Source of the DNA: Tubulanus polymorphus
Lineage: Eukaryota; Nemertea; Palaeonemertea; Tubulaniformes; Tubulanidae
Direction of reading: 5' to 3'
Assembly (NCBI RefSeq): GCF_964204645.1
Contig: NC_134036.1
Location: 3,956,001-4,016,000, forward strand
Length of the DNA stretch: 60,000 nucleotides
Below the pieces are notes generated by a model that worked only from the letters and a program-made list of their open reading frames with translations, was not told where the DNA came from and searched no databases. Below, piece by piece: positions 25,401-38,792 of the stretch. A program made the position numbers and the translations under genes. Numbering within the stretch: the first letter of the stretch is position 1; each line of letters opens with the position of its first letter.

Positions 25401-28400
25401 CTTATCCCGATTCCCAGTCAGAGAAGTATCGTTATCCGTTTGATTGCTATATTTTCCAGTTGCATTTTTGTCGACGTTGATTCTCTCCGTTTCGCACATG
25501 AAAGTCGTGTGAACCTCGTCGATTCCGCAGGGGAATCGAACCCAGTTCGCTGAACCTCGTGGATTGTTTAGTATCATCGCTGTACATGGCATATTGACGT
25601 CTTGTATCGGTTGTTTTCTCAGGGGAGATATCAATCCACCGATTACTCCGGGTATCGTTTCGTTGCTACTCGGCGGCCGGTACCACTCTGTGTAGCTCAT
25701 CGGTTTTCCATCGGTCCACGTGTAACGACCAGTTGTCAACTGAGAAAAAAGAATAAAACATTGTATTATCGGTTATATGAAAAACCCACTCAAGTAATAA
25801 AGAAATAAAGTACGATTTAGCTAAAGTTGGTTCGACGTTTCGACAATATTCTGATTTTCATGGATACTAAACAGCAAGATCTTTTCGAAATTATTTTCCT
25901 TTTTAGTGTAGGATTTTTTATCGTCAATCACGGGCTTTATCAGTAACTATTCTACAGGTTCTCTGACATTTCTACCGATTTCACCATATTTCCATTGACA
26001 TTTTCTTTTTCATGACATTATCAGGCCCATATCGATACGTCTCATCCGCTACATATTAAGGGTTAGGCTTAAACGCTATTTAAATATTCTAATATTGATT
26101 TGCATTGGTAACTAACTACCAATATATAATTCAATTGAATTGGATTGAATAATAATACCTCAACTATAGGGACAAAAGAGGAACTATTGATTATTGAGAT
26201 CTTCTTTATATCGTGGGTCATCATGATTTTCTTTTTTGTGTTTAATCATCATATTTCAATTAATCGAATGCACCTGTAATTTTAATCCGATCATTATTAT
26301 GAGTGCTTTTCTCGAAAATGCCATCAACATCAGAGGATTTACAGCGAACAGCGTCTTGATGGCCAACATCTCCTGTTGTGAGTTGATACTGAGTAGATGT
26401 CCCGCGTACTTCTGTCTACAGTACAATTCAGCATTCTCCCAATTCAGACGTACTTTTCTGATGAATTTCACGCAGGAAAATCCCGAATCTAAAAGCCCTG
26501 CTGATTCGCAGACTCTGTCGCGTTGTTTCGGCATTAGATTCTGTTCAAAGACGTATTGTATGCGGAATCTGGGCATTCTGTTTTTCACCTCGAGCCACAG
26601 CGATCCTTCCTTCAGACTATAGAATGTGACTCCCGGTACACCGTACGTTTCGCATAGTTTTTTCTCGTGACGGGCGTTACTCTGGTCTCTACCCTTTCTG
26701 TCGGCGTAGAACACTTCCTGCACGAATACGACCGCTTCCGTTTTATGTTGCGATTCTTTGATGCAAGGCGCTTCTTCCATATCTTTAATAACGAATCGGT
26801 AATACTGAATTCGCGTGCTGTTCAGCCTGAACCCGACGTTGTATTTCAAGACGACGTTGGATCTGCCGGCCGTTCCCGGGTAGTTCGGCGACTGCACGAT
26901 TCCACAATCGACCACACTTCGCTTCGTCCAGTCGATGTGATCGTTATGCTTTTTCAATCTTTGGCAGGTGCGCCGCAATTCGACGATGTAGGCGAACCTC
27001 CAGAACGCGTCGGCCTTATTGATTTTCACGGTGTACATAAGGCTGTTGCTGTTGTTGAGCCGCTGGCTACTGAGCGGCATGGCTCGTAAACATGACTTGG
27101 TAGAGAACATATGATCGGGCACGCACGAGCCGATTTCGTATTCGTACGGCGTCAATATGTAAATACTACGTGGCGCAACCCGTCGTTTTTCGGGCATAAT
27201 CCTGAAACAGCGCGACGTCACCGTAACCCGGCGCTCTCCTTGTCGCAGAGTGTAGCCGTCGCAGTCAGATGGACGTAACTTAAAGATACCTTCACCCAAG
27301 CGCTTGCCTGGACAGTTGTATGTGTAGCCTAATACGATAACCGGGCCGCCCGAGGTAATCAGACTGACGACGCTGCGTCGATAACCCGACGAACTGGGGC
27401 AATACGGGCCGTATCGTCGAGCCGTGAAATTACCACCGTCGTATATGTAAAATCCGGCATTTTCGCAATTCACGGACAGCACCGTTAGCTTGAGACTTTG
27501 TTCGTATATCTGGACTTTCCACGTGAATTCGTACAAATTGATACGGTACTTCAACGTCCTCGTTGGAAATGGGAGCAGCGTGTAGGACGCCAATGACGTC
27601 GTAGCCAACTTGCCGTGTATCTGAAATATATTTAGATGAATTAATGAAGTCAGAATGAATACCAATACAGTCAACATGTACACCGCCTACATACTGGTGA
27701 TTTAGGAATTCGGTGGAGTCGAATAGAGTATGGTGGTATGTCAGGGTTAATTTCGACTATTTCCAAAAATATACAGAAGCTCTTTGTGTAAACCAAAATC
27801 TAACGTTAGAAGTCCAGACGAGCATCAGGCGGTTGTAGGTTGGCCTTACGACTTTCTACGAATCGACCTACCATCGCCTTTACCCCAAAATAATTGACGT
27901 AGGAATGGAATATTATTGGTTGTTGGAATAAGGACACGATCGAACAAATATAAAACTTACAACAGGCTTGATAATGCGGAGCTCTGACTTCGTGAGCGAT
28001 TTCGTTCTGAAGTCTATTTCTACCATTACATTTGTCATATTCTTCGTAAGAACGCACAGTATGACTATAAAACCGTCAGAGTTGACACTCAGTGATTCCA
28101 AGTAGTTATAACCGAGTAAAATATCAGTTCCTACAACGCGTAGCCCTTCTTGTTTATATACACCAATGACGTCATCGGATGTGCTGAGACCACGTGTCCA
28201 GTTGAAGACGACGTACTGTAACACCTGCACAGTGATAGACCAGCAGTGTAAGTGTTTTGATCGAGTTATTACGTGTAAACTGTTGACATCGGGAATGAGC
28301 ACTCCCGACTCGTTATTAGAGATCTGTATCAACGGATTCGAGACGTTCCAATCGGATATTCTGTACATCTGGATTAAAAGCTCAGTCGTTGTTTTGAATT

Positions 28401-29172
28401 GATCCGACACGAAAATGATGGCTTTGTTAGTTTTGGTATAAAACGATGACGGCTGCTGTCCGCTCTGTATACCTATAAGCGCTATCGGTTCACTGCTGAT
28501 GTTCCAGCTGTCGTAAATGCGAAAACTCGTCGCTGGGTCGACACCGGCACCAGGGTATAGTTTCAGGTCCAAATCTACGAATGTGAAATTCATCGCCAAA
28601 CCATCCGGGATTTCGATCCATTCGATGAACAACTGACATCGGAAATTAAGGAACATTGAGAATTTGTATCCGGTCGATGTTTTTAACTTATTCACTTTAA
28701 AACTCCATCTCCCGCAACTATGAGTGATTCTCAATTGGCTTCTTTCGTAACGATACACGATATAAACCCGACTACCTCGCGCACCATCGACGTTACTCCT
28801 AAACATCATCGAGATCGAATCGTTACGAACGATGTCGTATTTTCCGTTACCGCAGAAGGTTCTCCCGTCAATGAATAGGTAGTTGTCACTGCAGAAAATT
28901 GACGGCTCGATATCGTAATACGTTTCGACGTGAAAAGTTCCCGGTAAAGAGCTGTTGACGAACCAATGACATTCAACACCGCGCGATAACGAAGGGTAAT
29001 TCGGTGAAACGATGTAACCGGACGTAGAATCTAGCGGGTACCACGTGTTGTTACAAGACGAACTAACCGTCACAGACGATTCCTCGATAGAGTCTGCGCG
29101 ATCAGCGCGCGCGACGCGAACTTGAAAGACGATCAGCGACGCTATAAACAGCGCTCTCAGTCGCTGCTCCAT
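22497..29172 (-). CDS. Copy C: CUB/C-type lectin/LDLa/LRR GPCR
   Basis: Exons 29172-27961, 27620-26274 and 25739-22497 in phase 0 give 1,933 residues. Exon 2 is 11 codons shorter than in A and B, through losses in the basic stretch around the YDRRKAK position and in the Ser/Asn-rich linker. Exon 3 from the LDLa modules to the stop, and the 3' flank, are almost identical to copy A. The start of exon 3 differs (PGVIGGLISPLRK against PEVIQGLISAVRK). The post-TM3 motif is HRY. Upstream of the start codon the sequence is unrelated to the spacers upstream of A and B, so this copy may use a different promoter. An in-frame ATG further upstream (29211) would extend the N-terminus by 13 residues; the start at MEQRLRAL is preferred because it puts the signal peptide at the terminus and is shared by the copies. 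Confidence 0.9.
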
Positions 29173-29451
29173 ACCGAACAACATCAACACTTCAGAATGA
29201 TTGTCGAACATCGGCAGAACAATTGGTCAAATTATGACAAAAATCGTCTATTGGATGTCATCCGTCTGTACGTTTTTGAATCGATTTTCGAATTATTGCA
29301 ATTTTCTTCCCGATCCAAAATGTCCCCAGCTCGACGGGGGTTTAAGAATTGATGGACTATAATTGTAGTTGATGACTTCAAATTTCGTCGTATAGAATAT
29401 TCGAACTTTCCTTTAAAGTATAGCTTTCATTCGTGAATGAAGAAGTCCCAC

Positions 29452-29552
29452 AATTCGAATTTCATACGATAAAGTTTATTAGAATGAAACCTCGAAGTTT
29501 CGGCCGTTGACCAACAGCCAGATCATCAGGCGGAATGACCAGAAAAAAAAAA
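29452..29552 (-). mobile_element. Retroelement 3'-end-like sequence, possibly Penelope-like
   Basis: On the minus strand the order is CCTGATGATCTGGCTG, then GGCCGAAACTTCGAGG, then TTCTAATAAACTTTA. This arrangement (a CTGATGA-type word, a GAAAC-TTCGAGG-type word, an AATAAA) is one I associate with Penelope-like or related retroelement 3' ends in invertebrates. No protein-coding part is present. The class assignment is from memory of motif style. Confidence 0.35.
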
Positions 29553-29941
29553 CAGTAACATAGGAAATAAACCCACAGGTCGTTAAGAGAAGCTATGTGT
29601 CAGAACTTGATAAACAGAATTAGCATAAAAACACCATAGGGTTCCACCGTAGGAACCACAAAATTAATAAGGTTTAGTTAAGAAGGTTTAGATACCTACG
29701 TAACTATGGTTTAGTTGAAGGCTTATGTCAATAAGTTGATAAACCGGCAATTAGACGAAAAACCGCGAGAGAATCCGACGTTTTGACCCTAATCTATGAG
29801 CCATTTCCAAATCTAATCTATTGCATATAACTGTATAACAACATGGATTATAGCGTCAAGGTAACTAAGTGATCCCTTGACTAAGGAGTTTATTTTTGGG
29901 TTAAGAGAAACCTACCGTCGGTCACATCTGCTCTTCGCGCG

Positions 29942-30371
29942 TCGTTTTGGTCCGTAATTTCGTTAATAATCAGTTGTAAATATTATGCATCAATTTGTTC
30001 AGTAAGGAATTTGCATTCAGAAATAAATCACGAACTGGCATAAATTAGTTTGTGTTTTCATCTATCAGCGATAGTTTACCTAGCATACGCTCGCGTAATG
30101 CTGAAAAACGGCTTTTATGGCCCGTCACGTTGCGCCACCTACTGTATTTTGATATGCTAATGAGCAGATGATGACGTCACTGTAACGGTTGAGCGGATTT
30201 TTCAGCATTACGCGAGCGTATGCTGAGTAAACTATCGCTCATAAATGAAAACAAAAACAACTTTAGTAAACATTGTTGTTTATTTCTGACTGCAAATTCC
30301 TCACTGAACAAATTGATGCGTAATAAAGGTAGATAAACCGATTATTAACGAAATTACGGACCAAAACGTCA
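29942..30371. mobile_element. Palindromic MITE with arms of about 165-180 bp
   Basis: The left arm (29942-30105) and right arm (30205-30371) are inverted copies. The outer ends CGTTTTGGTCCGTAATTTCG, the middle CATCAATTTGTTCAGT and the inner block AGCATACGCTCGCGTAATGC are all matched in reverse complement. The 100-bp loop contains TGACGTCA-type words and no ORF. Target-site duplications could not be fixed. Non-autonomous DNA transposon is the likely origin. Confidence 0.75.
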
Positions 30372-31881
30372 CGTTTTTGAAAATAATAGCTGACTCGAGG
30401 ATGAGACGTTTATATGAATCATATCAAGATTATATGAATTATTGTGTCCACAGATTCTCCTGCTTGTAACTCGGTTTTTCTGAGGTCAGTCTGCGTTATG
30501 GGTAACTGGTTTTGATTGAAGTAGATATGTTATGTAGAATATCAAAACGTATTCAATGAAATCATCAAAATGAAATGGAAAATGTAAAAAACACATTATT
30601 TAATTAATGTGTATGGTGGCGTATTCGTATCCAGGATATTTTTTTCAAATCCTATTAGTGCGGGTATCATTTAACAGCCACTAACACGTGCCACATTAGA
30701 CTAATTATCTCTTCATCGAAGAGGTTGACCGATCTGTTTTTCTCCCGCTCGGCGTGATGAAATGTTCTGCTTATGTCAGCGGAAATCAGGTCTTTATCTA
30801 TCTATAATTCGTTTTCGAAAAAAAATATTTAGGGTCGAGACCGGAGACATGGTTATATTACATGGAATATTGATAATCCGTTTTTTTAAGATCAGCGAGT
30901 GAATTAAGTAGAGGGGTGGGTACAGGCAGATAAACGTCAATCCTCAGTAGAGAATTCGAATAGCCAAATACCAATAGACCTATAATTCGAATTCTCCATA
31001 CTAACAACACGCAGTTTCTTTTTTTTACATACATCATATCATGATTCCAATTCCGTCAAACATTTTCGGGAATCTAATAGTAAATATCAAAATATCGTTA
31101 ATTCTAAGATTGTAAGCTGATGCTGACAAATATAGCACTCAAATATCATAACTATCTCTCAGTATAGTAGACCCCTCATTGATTTTCATCACGGGCCAGA
31201 GCAATATACCATTCGCATATAACTTAAGTAAGCGGCTTCTGTCGTTTTAGATGAGATCGTTTTGATGTTTATTGCGATTATCACGCGATCAAAAAGAAAG
31301 GACCCACAGTAGGAAGCCAAGCTTATTTTGACGTTTCACCTCAATAGCTATGAGGCATTATCATAAGCAGATTAGTTACTCAAGATCGACGGTAAAATTA
31401 CTATCGGCTCATAGCATACGCCTTGAAATGTCAACGTTTTAGTAAGTATATTAAACGCGGGAAATCCCAAAATAATGAAGCCAAAAATGCACATTTCTTC
31501 GTTACTCTTATTTTCTATTTGATAAAATTATTTTTGAGAGGATTTGCACTACGTCATCAATATATCGTATATCGCAGCTAGACTGGTTGCCGGTCAACTT
31601 AATTCATTCAACACAACTTAATTGACCCTTATATGTTATATCTAAGCTTGTATTAGATTATTCATTGTTGACAATATTAAGCAATATATGTGGGTTTCTC
31701 AAGGCGTCAATAAACTTAAGGTTACTTTCTTGTTGACGTGAACTAATCAAAAATAGATGTTATACATTTTATCAGCACTTCAATTCAAATTGAAATATTG
31801 AGCTTGAATATAAGGAGCTTAATTTGTTACACGTACGAATGGAATAACAACGTAACAACCTTCCATTTTTTTCCGATTATT

Positions 31882-34800
31882 TTATTTTGGGATACTTGGC
31901 TTTGTAAGATGTTGGCGGCGTTTATTTCTTGCTCGAATGGATTTCATATCGATAGTCAGTATTGTGTAGAGAAGTGGATTTAGGGACGAGTTGATCGGTA
32001 AGAAAAGAACCGCCAGCCAAGCCGCCACCTGATTCGGTATTTCTACCCGAAATACCGTGCAAAACTGAACGGTAATTAACGGCAGCCAGCAAAAGAGATT
32101 ACAAAGATTTATCACCAAACTTCTGCGTGCCAAAATAAGTTCAGTAGGGTCGATTCTACCCGAACCAGACCTGCTTCCAGATACGAGTCTGTACATCTGG
32201 ACATAAGTCGTCATTATTGTAGAAAGTATGACAGAGTTAAAAATGGCAAAAATGGTGAATGAATATTGCCAGGCGTTGACATCAATTGATATTAAATTCA
32301 TAGGTAAACAAACTCCAGTTGTGCCGTAGAAGTTGTTTCCAAAATAAGATAACTGTGACACCGGTATTATAGCTATGGTACCCATGGATAACCAACATAC
32401 GCCACAAATAATCGACACATATCTCGGAGATGTAGTCGGGCTTCCTGAAAATGGATTAACAATATTTGAGAATCTATTACGAGTAAGAATAAGCAGAAAA
32501 GATAACGAGCCTTCGCAAGAAATTGTCACTATAACTCCAGCGAAACTACACAATGCACTATTCGTCCAACTTTCCGAATAAAGAAAATAAACTCCTTTGA
32601 AAACGTAATCTGCTCCCGCGATTAAGAACAAATAAATCGACATCAGAAAATCACAAACTGCGATATTGATGATGAGGATGTCAGAGGATGTGCTATTGGT
32701 CTCAGAGGATGAAAGTCGAATAGCCAAAATACGGAATAAAATGACAATACTGTTCGCAAACAAACTGAACGCAGCGATGACCCAGATGATAGCTCTGAGA
32801 ACTGTGTTACCCATCAAATCAGAACAGGAGGAAAATTGATCAGCTTTTGGAAGACACTGGTCAACATTCGGAGCCATGCAGCAAAATTTGTAAGCGCTTG
32901 AAGCGAGAAAAGCCAAAGATGTCAGATTATTGAAAACGCCTTTTCCAACAGAAATAACTTCGGAATTGTTGGTTATGTCGAGGATTCTGAGTGACCTCAA
33001 TCCCGAGAATGTGTACTTTGACATATGTTGGATTCTGTTACCGCTGATATTCAATGTCTGTAATGCGGTCAAACCTTTAAATACATTTCTCGCAAAGGTC
33101 GATAAATGAAGCCCATAAAGATTGAGAACTCGAAGCGATTTCAAACCTAGAAAACTGCCCTCTATTAAATATCTCAGCGGATTGCCAGTAATGAATAACT
33201 GTTCTAAACTATACAAACCGGTGAACGTATTTGCGGATAAGAATGTTATGTTGTTATATGTAAGATCTAATGTATGCAGATTATGCAGGTTTGAGAAGGA
33301 GTTCGGTAAAATATAAGACAATTCATTGAAGGAGAGGTTAAGCATACGAAGATATACAAAAGAAGATAATATTGACTCGCTTATAAGGATTCTGTTTTTT
33401 GATAATATTAAAAGTCGAGTCGATGCCGAGAAGAGAGTAGTTATATCTGTTAGACCAGCATTTTCACAATCGATCGAACGGCCTTGACATTTACAGCCTC
33501 TAGGACACGTGACATTACAGAAAGCCTCATCATCAGTTGTATGTTTACAATTTACGACACCATCACAAACTTCAGATTGTGGAATACATCGATTTTCCTG
33601 ACCACATTTAAACATTCCCGGACATGAAAATGTCTCGCAGTTTTGCTCATCTTCTGATATAGGACAATCTGATTGACCATCGCACACCTGTCTGATCGGT
33701 ATACAGTACGATGCTGGACATTTTACAGTACCAGCTGGACATTCAAATTCTTCACATCTTGATACGTGTTCAAGATTTCTACAAACTGGGAAACCATTTA
33801 TCATTCTTTCCAGAATACATCTGTGGCGTCTTGGATAACAGTGAGGAGAATCGAAGGAACATCTTTGTGCATCATATTCTGTGCAGAGTTTCGTACAGTG
33901 GTTATCATTAGTGCACTGAACCTCAGGATTTACTGTCACATTGGTAGTTGCTACTATTTCATCTTCTTCAAGGATTCCACTGCAATCCACAACTCCATCC
34001 TGATACAACTGAGAACTGATACAGTCCCCACTATTGCACAGGAACCCATGACATAGTTCAGCAGTGCATCCCATTTCATCGGAGCCGTCCTTGCAATCAG
34101 TGGCTCCATCACACCTGTTTGATTTACCGACACATTGACCATTTTTGCAGCGAAATTGTTCGGACAAACACGGTGGATGAAAACACGAGTTCTCATCGGA
34201 ACCATCCACACAATCCTGTATGAAGTCACAGAAACCACTTATTGATATGAACTGACCATCATCGCATTGAAACTGACTGTGTAAATTGATATCCGTACAA
34301 TTGAGTTCATCTTCACCGTGTTGACATTCGTGTCTGGTATCACATACGTGATGGTCGCTGATACATCTGTGATCGTTACATTCAAACTGCCACGATTTAC
34401 AACCGCTTATAGAAGCTAATTCTTCATCAGTTACATTATATGAACACAAAACAGAATGCGCTGTATCTGTCACATTATCAAACTTTTTCATCTTCCATTG
34501 AACTGATTGAATATGAGTAATTTCATCTCTAGTGATTATTGGTATCAAAAGTATTAATCTGTATCGATCATCAATGGCCAGTATAGCACCATACCGGTGC
34601 TCATAGTGTAATGTTTGAATTATCCTCATATATTCTCTTCCATACGACAATGTAATACCTATTTTACCGTTTATTTTATTACACATTTCCGTTGCTTGTT
34701 CGACGTCCAAATTGTGATATTTATTCCAGTCAGTCAGTATTTGATAACATCGCCCTGCTATATCTACCCAACCCCGAATACAGGTTGAATCAGTGACGTC

Positions 34801-37800
34801 TAGCTTTGGAAATGAATAATTTTCAGCGGTTACTATTGTTTCATTGTCGTATCTCGTCAGATTGCCATCTTGCTTTGTTTCATTTCGATCCGATTCGCAA
34901 ACAAACGTTGTATGAACCTCCTCGATTAGACATGGGAATCGAACCCAGTTCGCCGAACCTCGTGGATTATTCAGTATCATCGCCGTACACGGCACATTTA
35001 CGTCATTTATCGGTTGTTTTCTTAGAGGAGATATCAAGCCTCGAATAACTTCTGGTATCGTTTCGTTATTTGTAGGTTTATACCACTCCGTGTAGCTCAA
35101 TGGTTTCCCGTCAGTCCACGAGTAATGAGCTGCTCTAGGCTGTAAATCAAATTGAAGATAACTTTATTTCATGCACGACAGAAAGTACCCGAGACCATTT
35201 TTGGACGATCTCGCTTGAAAACTCATATTCAACTGTTCATAGATTGTTTAATGTAATCTTTTGTTTACCTCATATGTTAGCCCAATCATGACTATGAGAG
35301 CAGTTCGCGTGTATCCCTCCTTGAGCAGTTCCCGGGCGAACAGACTTTTGATGGCCATCATTTCCTGTTGTGAGTTGATACTGAGTAGATGTCCCGCGTA
35401 CTTCTGCCTACAATACAATTCAGCATTCTCCCAATTCAGAATTTTATCTCCGATGTATTTTACGCACGAAATTCCAGAATCTAGAAATCCTGATTTACAG
35501 ACATTTCCAACCCGTTTGACGAGTGATTTCTCTTCGACCGTATATTGTATTTGAAAAGTGGGGATGAAATTTTTCACCTCAAACCAGAGCTGCATGATAT
35601 CCAGACTATACAATACAACCCCCGGTACTGACACTCTACCGCATATTTTAGTTACGTGTTGAACTTGCTTACGTCGTGTAGTTCCGTAGAAGTTCTGTAC
35701 ACGTTGCACCAACAAAACGGGATCGTTGTCCATCCCGGATGACTTCTCGCACGACGTCGCTTCGATATGTTTCAACATGAATCTATAAAATTGGACTCGA
35801 TCGAGTTTGCGTCTGAATTCGAATGTATAGCGTTTAGGTTCTCGTTCGCTTTCCGCTTTGCCGGGGTAGTTCGTCGACTGCACGCGACCGCATTCCGGAG
35901 TCAACGCGGACAGGTCGGTGTTCTTGTCGATTGTTTTCAGTCGCATGCATTTACGTCGCAGTTTGACGACGATGAGCTTTTTCCAGAAGTCGTACGCACT
36001 TTTTAGGTTGACCGTGTGCAAGACAACTCCATCGAGATGTCGAACGTTGAATCGCCACATGTGCCGACACGTCGATGTCGGAAAGTACTGATTGACGACG
36101 CACGAATCGACTTCGTATTCGTGCTCGGACCAAATGTAGATATCTTTTAAAGGGAGGCGCCGGTTTTCGGGCGTTATCAGAACGCAGTCGGACGTCGCGT
36201 TGACGTGTTGTTCTCCTTTCTTTAGTAGTCGACTGTCGCAATCTGTCGGACGAAACACGTACCAGCCTGCATTAAAACCCACGCTATGGTCGTATAAGTA
36301 GATGACAACCATTACCAGTCCACCCGATGTAATCAGACTGACGACGTTACGGTCGTATCTCCTTAAACGAGGACAATACGGACCGTAGCGTCTAGCCGTG
36401 AAATTACCACCGTCGAATATGTAAAATCCAGCTCGCTCGCAGTTCTCTGATAAAACTGTTAGTTCCATATTTTCTTCATAAATGTGAACGGCTGACTTGA
36501 ATTCGTATGAATAAAAGCGATAAAACCTACCCGAAGGAAAAGGAGTCAAGCGCCGCTGTCTATCAGTAAGCTATAAGATAAAAAAAAAACAAAAATTTTG
36601 ATTTTGATTTTGATTTATCGTTGGGCTCAAGGTATGATCTGTGGGAAGAAAAATATGGCATTCTTTCAGAAAAGCCTATTATTCATCATTTACCCGTCAA
36701 ACTTTCATATTTTATTCGTTAAACCTTCGTTTTACCCGTTTAGAACTTTTATTTTACATATGTGTAAACTTAACTTTAGATTTACCCGTAAATTCTTCAT
36801 ACATTGCTCGTCAAAACTGATCTCAGTGTACTCAAAAACTAAATCGCTTATACAAATATACAATCTAATCAAATATTTTGTTTTCTTATTTTAACAGAAT
36901 ATCAAATACTTTGACAGAATTGATTATCGATATGAATTATGAATGTTTTAGTTTTGACGGCTGAAGCTTTGTCGGGTAAAATAAAAATGTTGGCAAGGCA
37001 AGTTTGATCTTTCACACGACATGATAGAAAACCCACTATGTACCGATAAAACGATCTCTATTGAGAGTTCGAAACATCATTTCAAATTTCTAATCAAATA
37101 AACTCTTGGTTGTAAGACTTTTTAATATGAACACAGTGGTACTTTTAGATATATCATCAATTTTTTTTCACGTTTGAGTATGGTTATTGTACTCGGTTGA
37201 TGTTTTATTTTGACAGTTTACCTATGCCTTAGAAAGAAGGTCTAGTAGTAATTAGTATTGTTGTATATGGCGTAACAGAGATCCTAGCGGTAGACACTAC
37301 GATGAACGTAAGCGTAAAGGAAAACGTGAATGAACGACCAATAATCATAGGGGATTCCATGTAGTTTTGAAGTGATAAATGTGTATTTTTTTCTGTAGAT
37401 TATCTAAACTAATCAAATGCATGTATATTTTAGAACCGGTGTCGCCAAAAAAAGCCATCGGGAAAAACGTATATCCACCACATCTAAACCTTTCATATAT
37501 GTAATTGGTAAATACGTTTAATTATTGTACCTAGTCACCCTTCTTAGTTTTTTGTTCTTAGTTTTGATAACAACACGTACCTGTTTATGGAAGATACGGA
37601 AATCAGACTTCGAAAATGATTTCACTCTGCGCACAATCCTTACATTCGATCCTGTGATGTTCGGTCTCGTAAGAACGCACAGTATGACGAGAAAGCCGTC
37701 AGATTTAACACTCAGTGATTGCAGGTAGTTGTGACCGAGTAAAATATCAGTTCCTACAACACGTAACCCTTCTAGTTTAAATACACCGATGACGTCACCG

Positions 37801-38792
37801 GATGTGCTGAGATCACGTGTCCAGTTGAAGACGACGTACTGTAACACCTGCACTGTGATAGACCAGCAGTGTAAGTGTTTTGATCGAGTTATTACGTGTA
37901 AACTGTTGACATCGGGAATGAGCACTCCCGACTCGTTATTAGAGATCTGTATCAACGGATTCGAGACGTTCCAATCGGATATTTTGTACATCTGGACTAA
38001 AAGCTGTGTCAGAAATTTCAGTTGACGATATTGCAGTGATATGACGGCTTTGTTTGTTTTAGTATAAAACGATGAAGGTGGATGTCCGGTTTGTTCTCGC
38101 ATAAGAGCTACAGGTTTACTGCTGCTGTTCCATCCGTCGTAAATCTTAACAGTCGCCACCAATGGATCAATCCCAGCATTTAATTGGAAAACTGTTTGAG
38201 TGAAGGTGAGATTCATTGCATAGCCACGAGGCATCCCGATCCTTTCTAGATACAACCGGCAATTTCGTAGACGTGTTATCGAAAATTTGTGTCCCGTATC
38301 TGTTTCTAACCGTCCTAACCTTAGATTATATCTTGAACAGTCGTGAGTGATTCTGAATCGGCTTCGTTCATAACGATATATGATATAAACCCGACTACCT
38401 CGCGCACCATCGACGTTACTTCTAAACATCAACGAGATCGAATCGTTACGGCGGATATCAGGTTTTCCATCACCGCACAATCTGATATCAGACTCTTCGG
38501 CGAGAATGTAGCTGTCCTTGCAGAGTATCGACGGTTCGATGTCGAGGTAAAACCGGACGTGAATAGTTCCCGGTAAAGAACCGTTGGCGAACCAACGACA
38601 TTCAAGACCGCGCGATAACGAAGGGTAATTCGGCGAAACGATGTAACCGGACGTAGAATCTAGCGGGTACCACGTGTTGTTACAAGACGAACTTACCGTC
38701 ACAGACGATTCCTCGATAGAGTCTGCGCGATCGGCGCGCGCGATGCGAACTCGACAGACGATCAGCGACGCTAACAGCGTTCTCAGCTCCAT
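31882..38792 (-). CDS. Copy D: divergent CUB/C-type lectin/LDLa/LRR GPCR
   Basis: Exons 38792-37581, 36570-35269 and 35139-31882 in phase 0 give 1,923 residues. This is the most divergent member. Exon 2 (CUB and linker) and the second lectin-like domain are heavily changed, and intron lengths differ (1,010 bp and 129 bp). It uses donors GTACGT and GTAAAC where the others use GTAAGT and GTGCAT. By contrast the signal peptide and first CUB start, a block in the third CUB-like region, the first-lectin sequence AELYCRQKYAGHLLSINSQQ and the third intracellular loop are nearly unchanged. The post-TM3 motif is NRF, so the acidic residue of DRY is absent here too. The C-terminus is longer (RARNKRRQHLTKPSIPK) than the RAKNKRRK ending of the other copies. 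The upstream ATG seen in A, B and C is GTG here, so translation should begin at MELRTLLA. Confidence 0.88.
35140..35268 (-). other. Short intron 2 of copy D
   Basis: Only 129 bp against 534-846 bp in copies A-C, with donor GTAAAC and acceptor TTACAG. It interrupts the first C-type lectin domain at the same residue (after IGL plus three residues) as in the other copies. Confidence 0.75.
36571..37580 (-). other. Long intron 1 of copy D
   Basis: 1,010 bp against about 340-413 bp in the other copies. AT-rich, with no gene or recognisable repeat seen. Confidence 0.65.

Larger units (their letters stand above)
29173..31881. other. Spacer between copies C and D
   Basis: No intact gene is seen. Apart from a retroelement-like 3' end (29452-29552) and a palindromic MITE (29942-30371), I recognise only a segment at 31315-31445 with GACGTTTCACCTC and CATTATCATAAG words, of a kind often found at Penelope-like element ends. 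The sequence is unrelated to the A-B and B-C spacers. Confidence 0.5.
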
